Origin: Calditerrivibrio nitroreducens DSM 19672
GTDB lineage: Bacteria; Chrysiogenota; Deferribacteres; Deferribacterales; Calditerrivibrionaceae
Reading direction: 5' to 3'
NCBI RefSeq assembly: GCF_000183405.1
Contig: NC_014758.1
Coordinates: 2,007,501-2,071,500, forward strand
DNA: 64,000 nt
This document shows, one piece after another, positions 1 to 9,260 of the stretch. The notes under the pieces were generated by a model. The model worked only from the letters and a program-made list of their open reading frames with translations. It was not told the DNA's origin and searched no databases. The stretch's first letter is position 1; each line of letters begins with the position of its first letter. The translations under genes were made by a program, and so were the position numbers.

Positions 1-184
1 CTACACAAAAGCTGTTATTTTTCCTACATGATAAACAACCCTGACACCCTTTATACGACATATCATTTAGATTTAAGACCTTTACACTATCACCTTTCTC
101 TAAAAACTTTTTTTCGAGCTCTGTTGCAATAAAAGAGCTATTACCATTTTTTCGTGGACTACCATTGATAATGACAATATCCAT
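1..184 (-). CDS. Flavodoxin-fold NAD(P)H-dependent FMN reductase/iron-sulfur flavoprotein (3' part beyond window)
   Basis: Only the first 61 codons are in the window. The N-terminus starts with a hydrophobic strand followed by GSPRKNGNSS, the FMN-phosphate loop of the NADPH-dependent FMN reductase family. Further on a GCQGCLSCR stretch (about residues 48-56) has the closely spaced cysteines of the iron-sulfur flavoprotein/multimeric flavodoxin group. The ATG at 184-182 follows the thpR stop codon with no gap, so the gene is the last visible member of the minus-strand his-pgpA-cinA-thpR operon. The exact substrate cannot be told from this fragment. Confidence 0.7.
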   Translation of the reverse strand, partial: MDIVIINGSPRKNGNSSFIATELEKKFLEKGDSVKVLNLNDMSYKGCQGCLSCRKNNSFCV

Positions 185-727
185 TTACACGCCCCCTAAA
201 GAAAAAAGTTTTTCATAAACAGGACCACTTGACATTAATTTACTCCTGTAAAATGATATGGATGGTACAGTAATAGTAACCGGAAAAAAGGTTTCGTTGG
301 CACTTAAAATCCGCCTGCGAAACAGATCCAGATCATCTACTTTTTTTATTCTACAGACAGTTATATGCTCTTTAAAAGGTTTTTTGTCGTAACTTATTTT
401 ATATCTGTCCAGAAAATCTTTAAGATGCTTATAATAATCGTACAATCGTTGGGTTTTATATTTTAGAAAAAGGATGGTGGGATTATCCTTAAAACTGAAA
501 TAATCAAAACCGGTTATCTCTAAATCGAAAGGGGAAAAAGCCACTTCCTTAAAAAAAGCTTTCAAATCATTGAGATTCCCTTTGAAATCTTCAAAAAAAA
601 ATAGTGTAGAGTGTAGTTGTGATTCTGGTATAAATTTACCCACCAATATACCCCGAAATCCTGAAACATAATTTAAAATCGACTTTTTGTTGTCCTCTTT
701 TAAATCAAGAGCAATAAAGCTTCTCAC
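185..727 (-). CDS. thpR: RNA 2',3'-cyclic phosphodiesterase (LigT/ThpR family)
   Basis: This 180-residue protein has the two HxTx signatures of the 2H phosphoesterase family: H39-S-T-L and H121-I-T-V. Those histidines form the paired catalytic site that opens 2',3'-cyclic phosphates on RNA ends; family members were first described as 2'-5' RNA ligases. The length is normal for the family. The start is a GTG whose GTGA overlaps the TGA stop of cinA, a typical translational coupling, and the next gene begins right after its TAA. The cinA-thpR pairing is common in bacteria. The physiological RNA substrate is not known. Confidence 0.9.
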   Translation of the reverse strand: MRSFIALDLKEDNKKSILNYVSGFRGILVGKFIPESQLHSTLFFFEDFKGNLNDLKAFFKEVAFSPFDLEITGFDYFSFKDNPTILFLKYKTQRLYDYYKHLKDFLDRYKISYDKKPFKEHITVCRIKKVDDLDLFRRRILSANETFFPVTITVPSISFYRSKLMSSGPVYEKLFSLGGV

Positions 728-1944
728 CTACTCTTCAACCTCTTTATAATACTATCGAATACGTATTTAGCACTTCTTTCCCTTATGGCATCCCTGTCGC
801 CAGAGAAAAGATGCTCTTTTACCTCCAATTCCCCTTCGATATCAATGGCCGTATACACAAGCCCCACAGGCTTCTCTGATGTCCCCCCATCAGGTCCAGC
901 GATCCCGGTGACAGCAACCGCAATATCTGTATTAAAAAGTTTTTTACACCCTTTGATCATCTCCATAGCCGTTTCCTTACTTACAGCACCAAAACTTTTC
1001 AATGTCTCTTCGGACACACCCAAAAGACCCATTTTAACATCATTTGAATATGATACAACAGACCCAACAAATACCTTTGATGAACCGGGGATATCTGTGA
1101 TCATTTTGGACAACAATCCCCCTGTACAGCTTTCCGCAAAGGAGATCGACTTTTTTCTCTCATTTAGCATTCTAAAAAGTATCTCTCCCATCGACTCGTC
1201 ACCTTTGCCGATATAAAATCTGTTTAGCTTTTCGATTAGATTTGTAACGAAAGGATCAAAAACTTTTCTATCTGTTGTCCTAACCCTAACAATAATCTCC
1301 CCTTTAGAAACATTGATGATACACTCCAAATTGGAAGGAACCCCAATCTCCCTTATCACCTCATCCACATCCGACTCGGGTAGTCCGGCAAATCTGATAT
1401 CTTCCATAAATATCTCCGGGAGATTAAAATGCTTTCTGATAAAAGGAATGACATAATCCTCGAACATCGGCTTCATCTCATATGGGATCCCCGGTAAAGA
1501 TATCGAATAGGAACCATTCTTATCACAGATAAAACCCATTGCGGTGCCTTTGCTGTTTGGTAACAACAAGGCCCCTTCAGGTAAAAGAGCCTGTCTTTTG
1601 TGGGACTCTTTTATGGAAACACCCCGTTTGGTGAGAAGATCCTCAATATGTTTATATGCAGTATCATTAAATTGCAATTTTACTCCAGCAGCTTTTGCTA
1701 TTGCTTCTGCCGTCAGATCGTCAAAGGTAGGTCCAAGACCACCTGTGGTTATAAAGAAATCGTATTCAGAGAAACACTTTTTAAAGGTTTCCACCATTCT
1801 TCCGATATCATCTGGTAAAGGAGTAATCAGATCAACCGTAACGCCGATCTGGTTTAGTCTTTTTGCCAGATAAGCAGAGTTGGTATCCACAATGCTGCCG
1901 ATAAATATTTCACTACCTACGGCAATAATAGCAGATCTTATCAT
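724..1944 (-). CDS. cinA: CinA family protein: MoCF domain plus nicotinamide-nucleotide amidohydrolase
   Basis: The 406-residue protein has the full two-domain CinA architecture. The N-terminal half is a molybdopterin-binding-like (MoCF) domain with AVGSEIFIGSIVDTN and TTGGLGPTFDD. The C-terminal half is the PncC amidase domain with the ESCTGG motif (around residue 270) and the GIAGPDGGT loop. In characterised relatives the C-terminal domain deamidates nicotinamide mononucleotide in pyridine nucleotide recycling and the N-terminal domain acts as an ADP-ribose pyrophosphatase. It sits one base after pgpA and overlaps thpR by 4 bases. Confidence 0.93.
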   Translation of the reverse strand: MIRSAIIAVGSEIFIGSIVDTNSAYLAKRLNQIGVTVDLITPLPDDIGRMVETFKKCFSEYDFFITTGGLGPTFDDLTAEAIAKAAGVKLQFNDTAYKHIEDLLTKRGVSIKESHKRQALLPEGALLLPNSKGTAMGFICDKNGSYSISLPGIPYEMKPMFEDYVIPFIRKHFNLPEIFMEDIRFAGLPESDVDEVIREIGVPSNLECIINVSKGEIIVRVRTTDRKVFDPFVTNLIEKLNRFYIGKGDESMGEILFRMLNERKKSISFAESCTGGLLSKMITDIPGSSKVFVGSVVSYSNDVKMGLLGVSEETLKSFGAVSKETAMEMIKGCKKLFNTDIAVAVTGIAGPDGGTSEKPVGLVYTAIDIEGELEVKEHLFSGDRDAIRERSAKYVFDSIIKRLKSR

Positions 1945-1945
1945 A

Positions 1946-2407
1946 TTACAGAGCCCATAATATCAAAAGATAAGCCACCAGAGCATACCCCGCAGCCACC
2001 AGATCATCCAGCATAATCCCCAAACCACCCTCAAACCTTTCCATTAAGTTTGCAGGATAAAGCTTGATAATATCAAATAATCTGAATAAGCCAAATAAAA
2101 TTGGTAATTTTATTACCATTGAAAAAGTACCCAGGGGTGCAAAATATATCAAAAGATAAAATGCAGCAATCTCATCAATAACTACCTCTTTGGGATCTCT
2201 TTCCTCTGAAATGGATGAGTAAAATTCAGAAGCAAAATACCCTAAAACAAGTAATCCGATCCCTACTAATAATACCACAAAGCTGCTAAAAAAAAGATTT
2301 ACCAAAAAGTAAATAGGTATTGCCACCAACGTCCCCACTGTCCCAGGAGCCCAGTTTGAGTAACCTGTAAAAAAACCAGTTGCCACTGTAGTGTAAAATC
2401 TATCCAT
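1946..2407 (-). CDS. pgpA: Phosphatidylglycerophosphatase A
   Basis: A 153-residue integral membrane protein with the PgpA signatures: the N-terminal WAPGTVGT motif and, near the middle, RDPKEVVIDEIAAF with its conserved acidic residues, surrounded by about four hydrophobic helices. The family dephosphorylates phosphatidylglycerophosphate to phosphatidylglycerol in the inner membrane, the last step of phosphatidylglycerol synthesis. It lies 10 bp after hisA and one base before cinA in the same minus-strand operon; the link to histidine genes is probably only co-transcription. Confidence 0.9.
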   Translation of the reverse strand: MDRFYTTVATGFFTGYSNWAPGTVGTLVAIPIYFLVNLFFSSFVVLLVGIGLLVLGYFASEFYSSISEERDPKEVVIDEIAAFYLLIYFAPLGTFSMVIKLPILFGLFRLFDIIKLYPANLMERFEGGLGIMLDDLVAAGYALVAYLLILWAL

Positions 2408-2417
2408 AAAAACCTCC

Positions 2418-3128
2418 TTATATTTTTCTTAATATCGTTTTTAAATCTATTTTCCCTTCATAAAAAGCTTTACCAATGATGCAACCGAATATATTGTACC
2501 TCTTCAACTCCCATATATCTTCCTCCCCTTTAAGCCCTCCGGAAGCTATCACCGGGAAAGGGGATCTATTGGCAAGATCGACTGTGGCCTTCACATTGAT
2601 TCCCGCAAGCATACCGTCCCTGCTTATATCTGTATAAATAATAGCCGCCACACCATATGTTTGATAGCTATCTATAACATCTATAGCCGTAAGTGAACTT
2701 TTTTCGTACCAACCATCCGTAGCTATATAACCATCCCTCGCATCTAAACCTAAAATAACCCTTTCTGGATATTTTTGCAATGCTTCCTTAGTAAAATCAA
2801 CATCCTTAACAACCGCTGTACCAAGAACAATATAATCAACACCAAGGTTAAAATAATCCTCACACCTCTTCATATTCCTGATACCACCACCTACATCCAC
2901 GGATAGGCTGGTATGTCTTACGATATTTTCGATGATGGTATAATTTACCGCCTCCCCTTTTTTAGCCCCATCCAGATCCACAATGTGAACTCTTTTTATC
3001 CCCATATCTTCAAATTGCTTTGCCACATCCAGAGGGTTTTCGGAATAGACCTTAAACTTATCCATATCCCCTTTTTCAAGCCTGACAACTTTTCCGCCCA
3101 ATAAGTCTATTGCCGGAATTAACAGCAT
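2418..3128 (-). CDS. hisA: HisA: ProFAR isomerase of histidine synthesis
   Basis: HisA is a (beta-alpha)8 barrel that converts N'-(5'-phosphoribosyl)formimino-AICAR ribonucleotide to the phosphoribulosyl form (step 4 of histidine synthesis). The sequence has the N-terminal LIPAIDLLGGKVVRL with the catalytic Asp, the VGGGIR phosphate loop and TDISRDGM with the second catalytic Asp. I chose the ATG at 3128, giving 236 residues; a TTG two codons upstream (3134) is in frame, but the ATG fits family starts. It overlaps hisH by 10 bases, which indicates coupling. Confidence 0.93.
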   Translation of the reverse strand: MLLIPAIDLLGGKVVRLEKGDMDKFKVYSENPLDVAKQFEDMGIKRVHIVDLDGAKKGEAVNYTIIENIVRHTSLSVDVGGGIRNMKRCEDYFNLGVDYIVLGTAVVKDVDFTKEALQKYPERVILGLDARDGYIATDGWYEKSSLTAIDVIDSYQTYGVAAIIYTDISRDGMLAGINVKATVDLANRSPFPVIASGGLKGEEDIWELKRYNIFGCIIGKAFYEGKIDLKTILRKI

Positions 3129-3727
3129 CTCCAATCTCCAAAATTTTTCAATATTCGAAGCCCAATATCCTGACTTTTTTCAGGGTGAAACTGCACCGCA
3201 GCAATGTTATCCCTAACAACCATAGCAGAAAAATTATCGATATAATCACAACTCAAAATAGTTTCCTCCACTACCGGGGCATAATAAGAATGCACAAAGT
3301 ATAAATAGGTGCCATTTTCAATACCATCAATTAAAGGATGCCTCTTTAAAATATTGACCCGATTCCAACCCATATGTGGAATCTTAAACCTATCCTTCTC
3401 CGGAAACCTCTTTACCGTTCCGTTAAAATATCCAAGACCGATCTGCTCACCAAACTCAAGACTTTTTTCAAAAAGAAGCTGCATCCCAACACAAATCCCC
3501 AGAAAAGGCTTTCCTGAATCGATAAAGGATCTAACCGAATCTATAAGCTTCCTATCGATAAGCCCTTTCATGCAATCACCAAACGCCCCTACACCCGGTA
3601 ACACAAGTCTATCTAAGCCTTTTATCTCCTTTTCATCGAAAACTATTTTTGCATCTATACCAAGCTTCTTAAAGGCATTATACACACTTCTCAAATTTCC
3701 CATCCCATAATCCACGATACCTATCAT
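3119..3727 (-). CDS. hisH: Imidazole glycerol phosphate synthase, glutaminase subunit HisH
   Basis: A class I glutamine amidotransferase of 202 residues. The triad is visible: nucleophile C79 in LGICVGMQ, then H181 and E183 in QFHPEKSQ. The oxyanion region near residue 44 (LPGVGAFGD) is also typical. HisH supplies ammonia to HisF, the cyclase subunit, which is not in this window and must be elsewhere. The gene overlaps hisB by 4 bases and hisA by 10, so the three his genes form one translationally coupled block. Confidence 0.95.
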   Translation of the reverse strand: MIGIVDYGMGNLRSVYNAFKKLGIDAKIVFDEKEIKGLDRLVLPGVGAFGDCMKGLIDRKLIDSVRSFIDSGKPFLGICVGMQLLFEKSLEFGEQIGLGYFNGTVKRFPEKDRFKIPHMGWNRVNILKRHPLIDGIENGTYLYFVHSYYAPVVEETILSCDYIDNFSAMVVRDNIAAVQFHPEKSQDIGLRILKNFGDWRCC

Positions 3728-4308
3728 TCCAACACACCTTTCGTAGATGGGATATCATCCCCTTTTATCTCCACAGCCATACGAATCCCCCTTGCCACAG
3801 CCTTGAAAATGGCCTCTACAATATGATGGGTGTTTTCACCATACCTTTTTACTATATGTAGATTGCATTTCGCATTGTCGGCAAAAGCTCTGAAAAACTC
3901 TTTGAAAAGCTCCACATCAACATCCCCCACCTTACCCGCATAATACTTCACATCATAATTTAGATAACTTCTGCCACTGAAATCCACAGCCACCTCCACA
4001 AGTGTTTCATCCATAGGGAGAAGAAAAAAACCATATCTTACTATACCCTTTTTATCACCCAATGCCTCATAAAAACCTTTTCCAAGGGCAATCCCTATAT
4101 CCTCAAATGTGTGATGCCAATCTATATGAGAATCACCCTTAGCTTTTAATTTTAGGCCAATATCACCATGTTTTGCAAAAAGGTTTAACATATGGTCAAG
4201 AAAACCACAACCTGTAGATATTAAAATCTCTTTATCCTCATCAAGGGATAAAGAAAGCTTAATCTCCGTTTCATTGGTAACCCTTATTATCTCTGCTTTT
4301 CTACCCAC
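3724..4308 (-). CDS. hisB: Imidazoleglycerol-phosphate dehydratase
   Basis: A 194-residue monofunctional HisB. It carries the metal-binding histidine motifs FLDHMLNLFAKHG near residue 37 and WHHTFEDIGIALG near residue 64, plus NTHHIVEAIFKA near the C-terminus. It catalyses the Mn-dependent dehydration that gives imidazole-acetol phosphate (step 6 of the pathway). There is no N-terminal histidinol-phosphatase domain, unlike the enterobacterial fusion. The start is GTG with a GGAG Shine-Dalgarno element about 7 bases upstream. It is the first gene of the minus-strand operon and is divergent from the protoglobin gene. Confidence 0.95.
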   Translation of the reverse strand: MGRKAEIIRVTNETEIKLSLSLDEDKEILISTGCGFLDHMLNLFAKHGDIGLKLKAKGDSHIDWHHTFEDIGIALGKGFYEALGDKKGIVRYGFFLLPMDETLVEVAVDFSGRSYLNYDVKYYAGKVGDVDVELFKEFFRAFADNAKCNLHIVKRYGENTHHIVEAIFKAVARGIRMAVEIKGDDIPSTKGVLE

Positions 4309-4337
4309 ATTTCACTCCAAACAAAAAATATCCTTTA

Positions 4338-4365
4338 TTTTTACTAAATTTTAGCTTAATATCAA
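4338..4365 (-). promoter_or_regulatory. Possible sigma-70 promoter of the his-pgpA-cinA operon
   Basis: Reading the minus strand, TTGATA (4365-4360) is followed after 16 bases by TAAAAA (4343-4338), about 30 bases before the hisB GTG. It is the only plausible pair in the short divergent intergenic region, but the -10 is a weak match. Confidence 0.35.
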
Positions 4366-4404
4366 GAAAAAATAAACAGAAATTTTTCTCTTTAGAGGTT
4401 TGCA

Positions 4405-5310
4405 ATGAAATATATTAAAGAAGTTATAAGCAATTACTCACTGACGGAAAAGGATATTCATAATTTGATCTTTATGGAAAAATTCATGCTTGAGTATGCT
4501 GACCAGTTTGTGGATCAATTCTATGAGTACATGATTTCAAAGATGCCGCTTCCGGATTCTATGTCCTCTGATGTAATTCAAAAACATCAGAATCTGCTTA
4601 AGATCTGGTATAAAAGATTTTTTGAAGGGAAGATCGACAACAAATACTTAGAATATTTGGTAAATATCGGAAACACCCATATAAAATTCAATATAACCCA
4701 GGATATGTTTAATATAATGTCGAATTGGACAAGACAATGGTTCCATGAAAAGATTTTCCAGAATGTATCTGATGATATAAAAAGAAAAGAGCTCCTCTTT
4801 TCAATGCACAAATTAATGGATATAAACAAAGATATCATATCGGATGCTTACTATACCACAGAAATTAAAAAGTATTCAGTCTTTTTATCCCTAAGGGATT
4901 TTATCATATCAGTTAGCGAAAGAATTGAGTTCATTACCCAGATCATTATTTTATCGTTTCTAATTTTCTTAACAATATCAGCCGCAGTTTACTTCCTATT
5001 TGATATAGTGGTTCTTATGAAGATGAAGCCAGACTTTTTTATAATCAAGGCCCTCAGTTCACTTTTAATGATATGGGTTTTATCTGAACTTTTATACACA
5101 GAGATAAACATTATAAAAGGAGCAAAGTTTAAGATAAGTACCTTTGTGGGTGTTGCTCTGATAGCTTTTGTGAGGGATCTTTTGATTATGACTCTCGAAC
5201 ACAGTGGCAGTATAGAAAAATTGCTTTTGATTATACTATCTATTACCGTTTTAGGATTGGTATACTGGCTTGTGACCATCACAGAGACAAAAGATAAACC
5301 AAGGAGATAA
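4405..5310 (+). CDS. Protoglobin-like sensor domain fused to a PsiE-like four-helix membrane domain
   Basis: This 301-residue protein has two parts. Residues 1-165 look like a protoglobin/globin-coupled-sensor domain: all-helical, with aromatic and charged spacing typical of the family and a candidate proximal haem ligand H92 in the stretch [14 protein letters not shown]. Residues 176-291 contain four hydrophobic segments (about 178-205, 211-231, 243-264, 271-291) with [17 protein letters not shown] and FVRDLL, resembling the PsiE phosphate-starvation-inducible membrane family. A haem-gas or redox sensor acting on a membrane module is the likely logic, but the output is unknown. It has an AGAGG ribosome site and ends one base before secA's ATG, so the two are probably co-transcribed. 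Confidence 0.68.
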   Translation: MKYIKEVISNYSLTEKDIHNLIFMEKFMLEYADQFVDQFYEYMISKMPLPDSMSSDVIQKHQNLLKIWYKRFFEGKIDNKYLEYLVNIGNTHIKFNITQDMFNIMSNWTRQWFHEKIFQNVSDDIKRKELLFSMHKLMDINKDIISDAYYTTEIKKYSVFLSLRDFIISVSERIEFITQIIILSFLIFLTISAAVYFLFDIVVLMKMKPDFFIIKALSSLLMIWVLSELLYTEINIIKGAKFKISTFVGVALIAFVRDLLIMTLEHSGSIEKLLLIILSITVLGLVYWLVTITETKDKPRR

Positions 5311-5311
5311 G

Positions 5312-7909
5312 ATGATAGGAATTCTTAAAAAGATTTTTGGTAAAGATGAAAGTGAAAAATATATTAAAAAAATAACGCCAATAGTTCAACAGATAAATAA
5401 TCTGGAACCAAAGATATCCAAACTTTCAGATGAAGAGCTCAGAGAGAAAACAGATTATTTCAAAATATTACTCGCAGAAGGGAGATCCCTTGATGATATT
5501 CTGGTGGAAGCCTTTGCGGTGGTGAGGGAAGCATCAAGGAGAACACTTGACATGAGGCATTTTGATGTACAGCTAATAGGTGGATATGTACTGCATAAAG
5601 GGGCAATTGCTGAGATGAAAACAGGGGAAGGTAAAACCCTTGTGGCTACCCTTGCCCTATACCTCAACGCCCTTGAAGGGAAAGGTGCCCACCTGGTGAC
5701 CGTCAATGATTACCTGGCAAAACGTGATGCACTCTGGATGGGTACAATTTATCTTTTTCTGGGTCTTACGGTGGGTGTAATCCAGCAAAATGGAAGCTAC
5801 CTTGTGGAATGGGACAACAAAGAAAAATTCACCACCAAGCTTGTCCCCTGTGAAAGGGTGGATGCCTACGCCGCAGATATCACATACGGTACAAACAATG
5901 AGTTTGGATTCGATTATCTTAGGGACAACATGAAATACAGTTTGGAGGACTACTGCCAAAAAAATCTTAATTTTGCCATCGTGGATGAGGTGGATAGTAT
6001 CCTGATAGATGAAGCAAGAACACCTCTTCTAATAAGTGGTCCCACCGAAAGCTCTGTGGAGATATATTACCATATAGATAAAGTTGTGAGGAATCTCTCA
6101 AAAGATACAGATTATACTGTAAATGAAAAGGATAAGATAGTAAAGCTCACCTACGAAGGGATCAGTAAAATAGAGAAGATCATGAATATAGAAAACCTTT
6201 ACGATGCAAAGAATATCGACCTATTGCATTATATCAATAATTCCCTCAAAGCCCACAACCTCTTTCACAAGGATGTGGATTATGTTGTGCAAAATTCTCA
6301 GGTGGTGATAGTGGATGAATTCACCGGGCGCTTGATGCCAGGAAGAAGGTATTCCGACGGTATCCATCAGGCTATCGAAGCAAAAGAAGGGGTAAAGATT
6401 GAAAGTGAAAATCAAACCCTTGCTTCGATTACATTCCAAAACTTTTTCAGGATGTACAAAAAACTTGCCGGTATGACTGGCACTGCCGCCACAGAAGCCC
6501 AGGAATTTATGGAGATCTACGGGCTAAAGGTTGTCCCTATACCCCCAAACCGACCTATGATAAGGGTTGATCATCCGGATCAGATCTATAAAACCGCCAA
6601 AGAAAAGTATGATGCCATATTAAAAGAGATCATAGAGATGCATAAAAAAGGGAGACCTGTTTTGGTTGGTACAGTATCGATAGACAAATCGGAGTATTTA
6701 AGTAAGCTACTGTCAAAAAAATTAGTCCCCCATCAGGTGCTAAATGCAAAACATCATGAAAAAGAAGCATCCATTATCGCAAACGCCGGAGCCAAAGGGG
6801 CTGTAACAATCGCCACAAATATGGCTGGAAGGGGAACCGACATTAAGATAAAAGAAGAAGTTAAAAACTTAGGAGGGCTTCATATCATTGGCACAGAAAG
6901 GCATGAATCCCGCAGAATCGACAATCAATTAAGAGGTAGATCAGGAAGGCAGGGGGATCCAGGTTCTTCAAGATTCTTTCTGAGCCTTGAAGATGATCTT
7001 TTAAGAATCTTTGGATCCGAAAAGATATCATTCATTATGGATAAATTGGGGATGAAAGAAGGGGAGCCGATAGAACACCCACTTATAAACAAAGCCATCG
7101 AAAATGCCCAGAAAAAGGTTGAAGGGTTGCATTTTGAAATAAGAAAGCACCTTTTAGAATACGACAACGTAATGAACCAACAGAGGCAGATAGTATATGG
7201 ACTGAGAAAAAGTATATTATCAGACGAAGAGATTGAGCAGGTAATCGTGGAAGAGATTCACAACCTTGCGGATATAATGATAGAAGATTATATTTTATCC
7301 CCTGAAACCCCTGATTATGATGGATTAAAAATGGAAATCGAGAAAGTATTTGATATAACAGTAGATGAACTGCCTGATGCCAATCGCAAAAATACGTCCC
7401 CCCTGAAAGAAAAAATTATTTCATTAGCACTAAAAAAATTAGATGAAAAGAAAGAGCTATTAGGAGAACATTTCGCACCTGTAATCAGGTTTGTAATGAT
7501 AAACACCCTTGATTCAAAATGGAAAGAGCATCTACTCACAATGGATCACTTACGGGATAGTGTAGGTCTCAGGGGTTATGGGCAAAAGGACCCACTCATA
7601 GAATACAAAAAAGAATCTTTCAACATCTTTACAGATATGATGAGGCGGATCTATTACGAGACAACAGAACTCGTTTACCATGTACAGCTGAAATCTGAAG
7701 AGGATATTGAGCTTAAAGAGGGAAAAAAACAAAAAATGAAAGAAGAAAAGAAAGATATATTCTCCGATGAACCATCAGAAGAGAAGGGAACCCCCATAAA
7801 AAGGGAGACTCCCAAAATAGGGAGAAACGACCCCTGCCCCTGTGGTAGCGGTAAAAAATACAAAAAATGCTGTGGAAGTGATGGTTCCACCTCGGATACT
7901 GAAGAGTGA
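5312..7909 (+). CDS. secA: Preprotein translocase ATPase SecA
   Basis: An 865-residue SecA motor that drives unfolded preproteins through SecYEG. Visible motifs are Walker A MKTGEGKT (residues 102-109), the [12 protein letters not shown] Walker B region, the AGMTGTA and [11 protein letters not shown] helicase motifs, and the [11 protein letters not shown] motif VI. The C-terminus carries the zinc-binding SEC-C tail [17 protein letters not shown], which in other bacteria binds SecB and phospholipid. An AAGGAGA site precedes the ATG, which follows the protoglobin gene by one base. Confidence 0.98.
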   Translation: MIGILKKIFGKDESEKYIKKITPIVQQINNLEPKISKLSDEELREKTDYFKILLAEGRSLDDILVEAFAVVREASRRTLDMRHFDVQLIGGYVLHKGAIAEMKTGEGKTLVATLALYLNALEGKGAHLVTVNDYLAKRDALWMGTIYLFLGLTVGVIQQNGSYLVEWDNKEKFTTKLVPCERVDAYAADITYGTNNEFGFDYLRDNMKYSLEDYCQKNLNFAIVDEVDSILIDEARTPLLISGPTESSVEIYYHIDKVVRNLSKDTDYTVNEKDKIVKLTYEGISKIEKIMNIENLYDAKNIDLLHYINNSLKAHNLFHKDVDYVVQNSQVVIVDEFTGRLMPGRRYSDGIHQAIEAKEGVKIESENQTLASITFQNFFRMYKKLAGMTGTAATEAQEFMEIYGLKVVPIPPNRPMIRVDHPDQIYKTAKEKYDAILKEIIEMHKKGRPVLVGTVSIDKSEYLSKLLSKKLVPHQVLNAKHHEKEASIIANAGAKGAVTIATNMAGRGTDIKIKEEVKNLGGLHIIGTERHESRRIDNQLRGRSGRQGDPGSSRFFLSLEDDLLRIFGSEKISFIMDKLGMKEGEPIEHPLINKAIENAQKKVEGLHFEIRKHLLEYDNVMNQQRQIVYGLRKSILSDEEIEQVIVEEIHNLADIMIEDYILSPETPDYDGLKMEIEKVFDITVDELPDANRKNTSPLKEKIISLALKKLDEKKELLGEHFAPVIRFVMINTLDSKWKEHLLTMDHLRDSVGLRGYGQKDPLIEYKKESFNIFTDMMRRIYYETTELVYHVQLKSEEDIELKEGKKQKMKEEKKDIFSDEPSEEKGTPIKRETPKIGRNDPCPCGSGKKYKKCCGSDGSTSDTEE

Positions 7910-7989
7910 TAATCTTTTATTTTAGATTTATTAAGTAGGTTGTCACTGTTTCTTTTTTTAATTTTTATACTTTTTTACTCTTAAAAAAC

Positions 7990-8017
7990 TTGACAACCAA
8001 TTTAAAAAGATTATAAA
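7990..8017 (+). promoter_or_regulatory. Probable sigma-70 promoter for def
   Basis: TTGACA (7990-7995) is separated by 16 bases from TATAAA (8012-8017), just upstream of the deformylase ribosome site. The -35 also forms part of an 8-base inverted repeat, GGTTGTCA (7937-7944) with TGACAACC (7991-7998), which could be an operator or a coincidence. Confidence 0.6.
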
Positions 8018-8037
8018 TTAATTATTGAGAGGTGAAG

Positions 8038-8541
8038 ATGTTGCTTGAGATTCTAAAATACCCGGATCCCAGGTTACGGGTAAAATGTAAACCTGTGGAT
8101 AAGTTTGATGAGGAATTAAAAAAAATAGTAAATGATATGGCTGAGACAATGTACAATGCTCCTGGTGTAGGTCTTGCGGCTCCACAGGTGGGTATTGATA
8201 AGAGATTATTTATAATAGATATATCAAAAGAGAAAAATGATCTAAAGGTATTTATCAATCCAACCATTTTAAAAAAGGAAGGGGAAATATGTGATGAAGA
8301 AGGATGCTTAAGTGTACCCGGTGAATATGCAAATGTAACAAGGGCTGAAGTGGTGGAAGCTGTGGCGCAGGATATAAATGGTAATGAATTTATCATAAAG
8401 GCTGATGGCCTTATGGCAAGGGCTATCCAGCACGAACTTGATCATTTAAATGGTACATTGTTTTTAGATAGACTTCCAGCATTTAAAAGGGAATCTGTGA
8501 AAAAACATATAAAAAGAAGACAGCTTGCCGGAGAGTATTAA
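8038..8541 (+). CDS. def: Peptide deformylase
   Basis: The protein has all three deformylase motifs: GVGLAAPQVG, EEGCLSVPG (with the metal-binding Cys) and QHELDHLNG (HExxH with two metal-binding His and the catalytic Glu). It removes the formyl group from the initiator methionine of nascent proteins. I start it at the ATG at 8038, giving 167 residues, because GAGAGGTG sits at the right distance; an in-frame GTG at 8032 overlaps that ribosome site. It is transcribed from its own promoter after secA. Confidence 0.95.
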   Translation: MLLEILKYPDPRLRVKCKPVDKFDEELKKIVNDMAETMYNAPGVGLAAPQVGIDKRLFIIDISKEKNDLKVFINPTILKKEGEICDEEGCLSVPGEYANVTRAEVVEAVAQDINGNEFIIKADGLMARAIQHELDHLNGTLFLDRLPAFKRESVKKHIKRRQLAGEY

Positions 8542-8563
8542 ATTTTAATGATTAATAATTTTA

Positions 8564-8572
8564 TGCTATAAT
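8564..8572 (+). promoter_or_regulatory. Extended -10 promoter of the superoxide reductase gene
   Basis: TGCTATAAT gives a perfect -10 hexamer with the upstream TG extension, 31 bases before the ATG. No good -35 is present, as is common for extended -10 promoters. Confidence 0.55.
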
Positions 8573-8603
8573 AATATTAGACAAATAAAAAAAGGAGGAA
8601 AAG

Positions 8604-8993
8604 ATGCCAATAGCAGAATTAGTAAAAAGTGCAGATTTTAAATCAGAAAAACATGTGCCAGTAATTGAGTGTCCCAACGGACTTAATAAGGGTGAGTATT
8701 CGTTAATCGAAGTAAGTGTAGGTAAAGAGATTCCCCATCCAAACACCACAGAACATTACATAGGTTGGATTAGCCTTTATTTCAAACCAGCAAGTGGGAA
8801 ACCTGTGTATAATCTTGGTAGAGCAGAGTTCCTTGCCCACGGCGAATCGACAGAAGGTGCAAACAAAGGGCCAGCCTATACAAACCCAGTAGCCTGCTTC
8901 AAAGTAAAACTTGAAGAATCAGGTACTCTTGTGGCAGTGAGCTATTGCAATATCCACGGTCTCTGGGAAAGCCAGGTAGATGTAAACTTCTAA
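8604..8993 (+). CDS. Superoxide reductase, neelaredoxin type (desulfoferrodoxin Fe-binding domain)
   Basis: A 129-residue single-domain protein of the class II superoxide reductase type; it lacks the N-terminal desulforedoxin-like FeCys4 domain. Iron ligands of the catalytic centre can be seen: EKHVP near residue 15, IPHPNTTEHYIGW near residue 45, and the C-terminal CNIHGLW with the axial Cys and the last His. It reduces superoxide to hydrogen peroxide in the cytoplasm without releasing oxygen, a typical defence of anaerobes and microaerophiles. A strong AAAGGAGG ribosome site and its own promoter precede it; a terminator follows. Confidence 0.92.
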   Translation: MPIAELVKSADFKSEKHVPVIECPNGLNKGEYSLIEVSVGKEIPHPNTTEHYIGWISLYFKPASGKPVYNLGRAEFLAHGESTEGANKGPAYTNPVACFKVKLEESGTLVAVSYCNIHGLWESQVDVNF

Positions 8994-9008
8994 CTATATC
9001 ATAACCAC

Positions 9009-9030
9009 AGAAGGGGGCTCCTCCCCTTCT
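9009..9030 (+). terminator. Rho-independent terminator after the superoxide reductase gene
   Basis: A perfect 8-bp stem, AGAAGGGG with CCCCTTCT, around a 6-base loop, followed by a T-rich tract. The same hairpin occurs at 24238-24259, and the outer boundary of the large inverted duplication falls in its loop in both places. Confidence 0.8.
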
Positions 9031-9193
9031 TTAATTTATTCTAAAATCAATGATATTATTAAAAATCGTCTTTTATTTGTTGTAACTACTACCGAATATA
9101 CTAAGCTCGCAACTACCCAATTTATATTTTACTTTTTGCTTGATCAAATTTGATATAATATATAATCACGATTTATGGCTAAATAATACGTAT

Positions 9194-9237
9194 CACAGAC
9201 ACTCTTGTCTGTGTCTTCACAGGCAGGAGTGCCTGTG
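9194..9237. repeat. Twin related hairpins (left copy)
   Basis: Two neighbouring 20-base hairpins: CACAGACA-N4-TGTCTGTG at 9194-9213 and CACAGGCA-N4-TGCCTGTG at 9218-9237, joined by 4 bases. They differ from each other by one base pair in the stem and could pair with each other as well as themselves. The inverted copy is at 24031-24074. Such paired stems look like a REP-type dispersed repeat. Confidence 0.7.
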
Positions 9238-9260
9238 TTACCTGGGTGAAAATTTTTTCC

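Noticed and set aside
785-1873. Several plus-strand open frames over cinA
   Set aside because: They lie antisense to a well-conserved gene, have no ribosome sites and translate to low-complexity sequence.
5455-7890. Antisense open frames across secA
   Set aside because: They are shadows of the SecA frame without starts or family features.
7990-7998. GGTTGTCA/TGACAACC inverted repeat as a regulatory operator for def
   Set aside because: The half-sites are 46 bases apart, and one is simply the -35 box and its neighbour; there is no independent support.
9194-9237. CRISPR-like repeat
   Set aside because: Only two adjacent stem-loops with a 4-base gap; there are no spacers or cas genes in the window.
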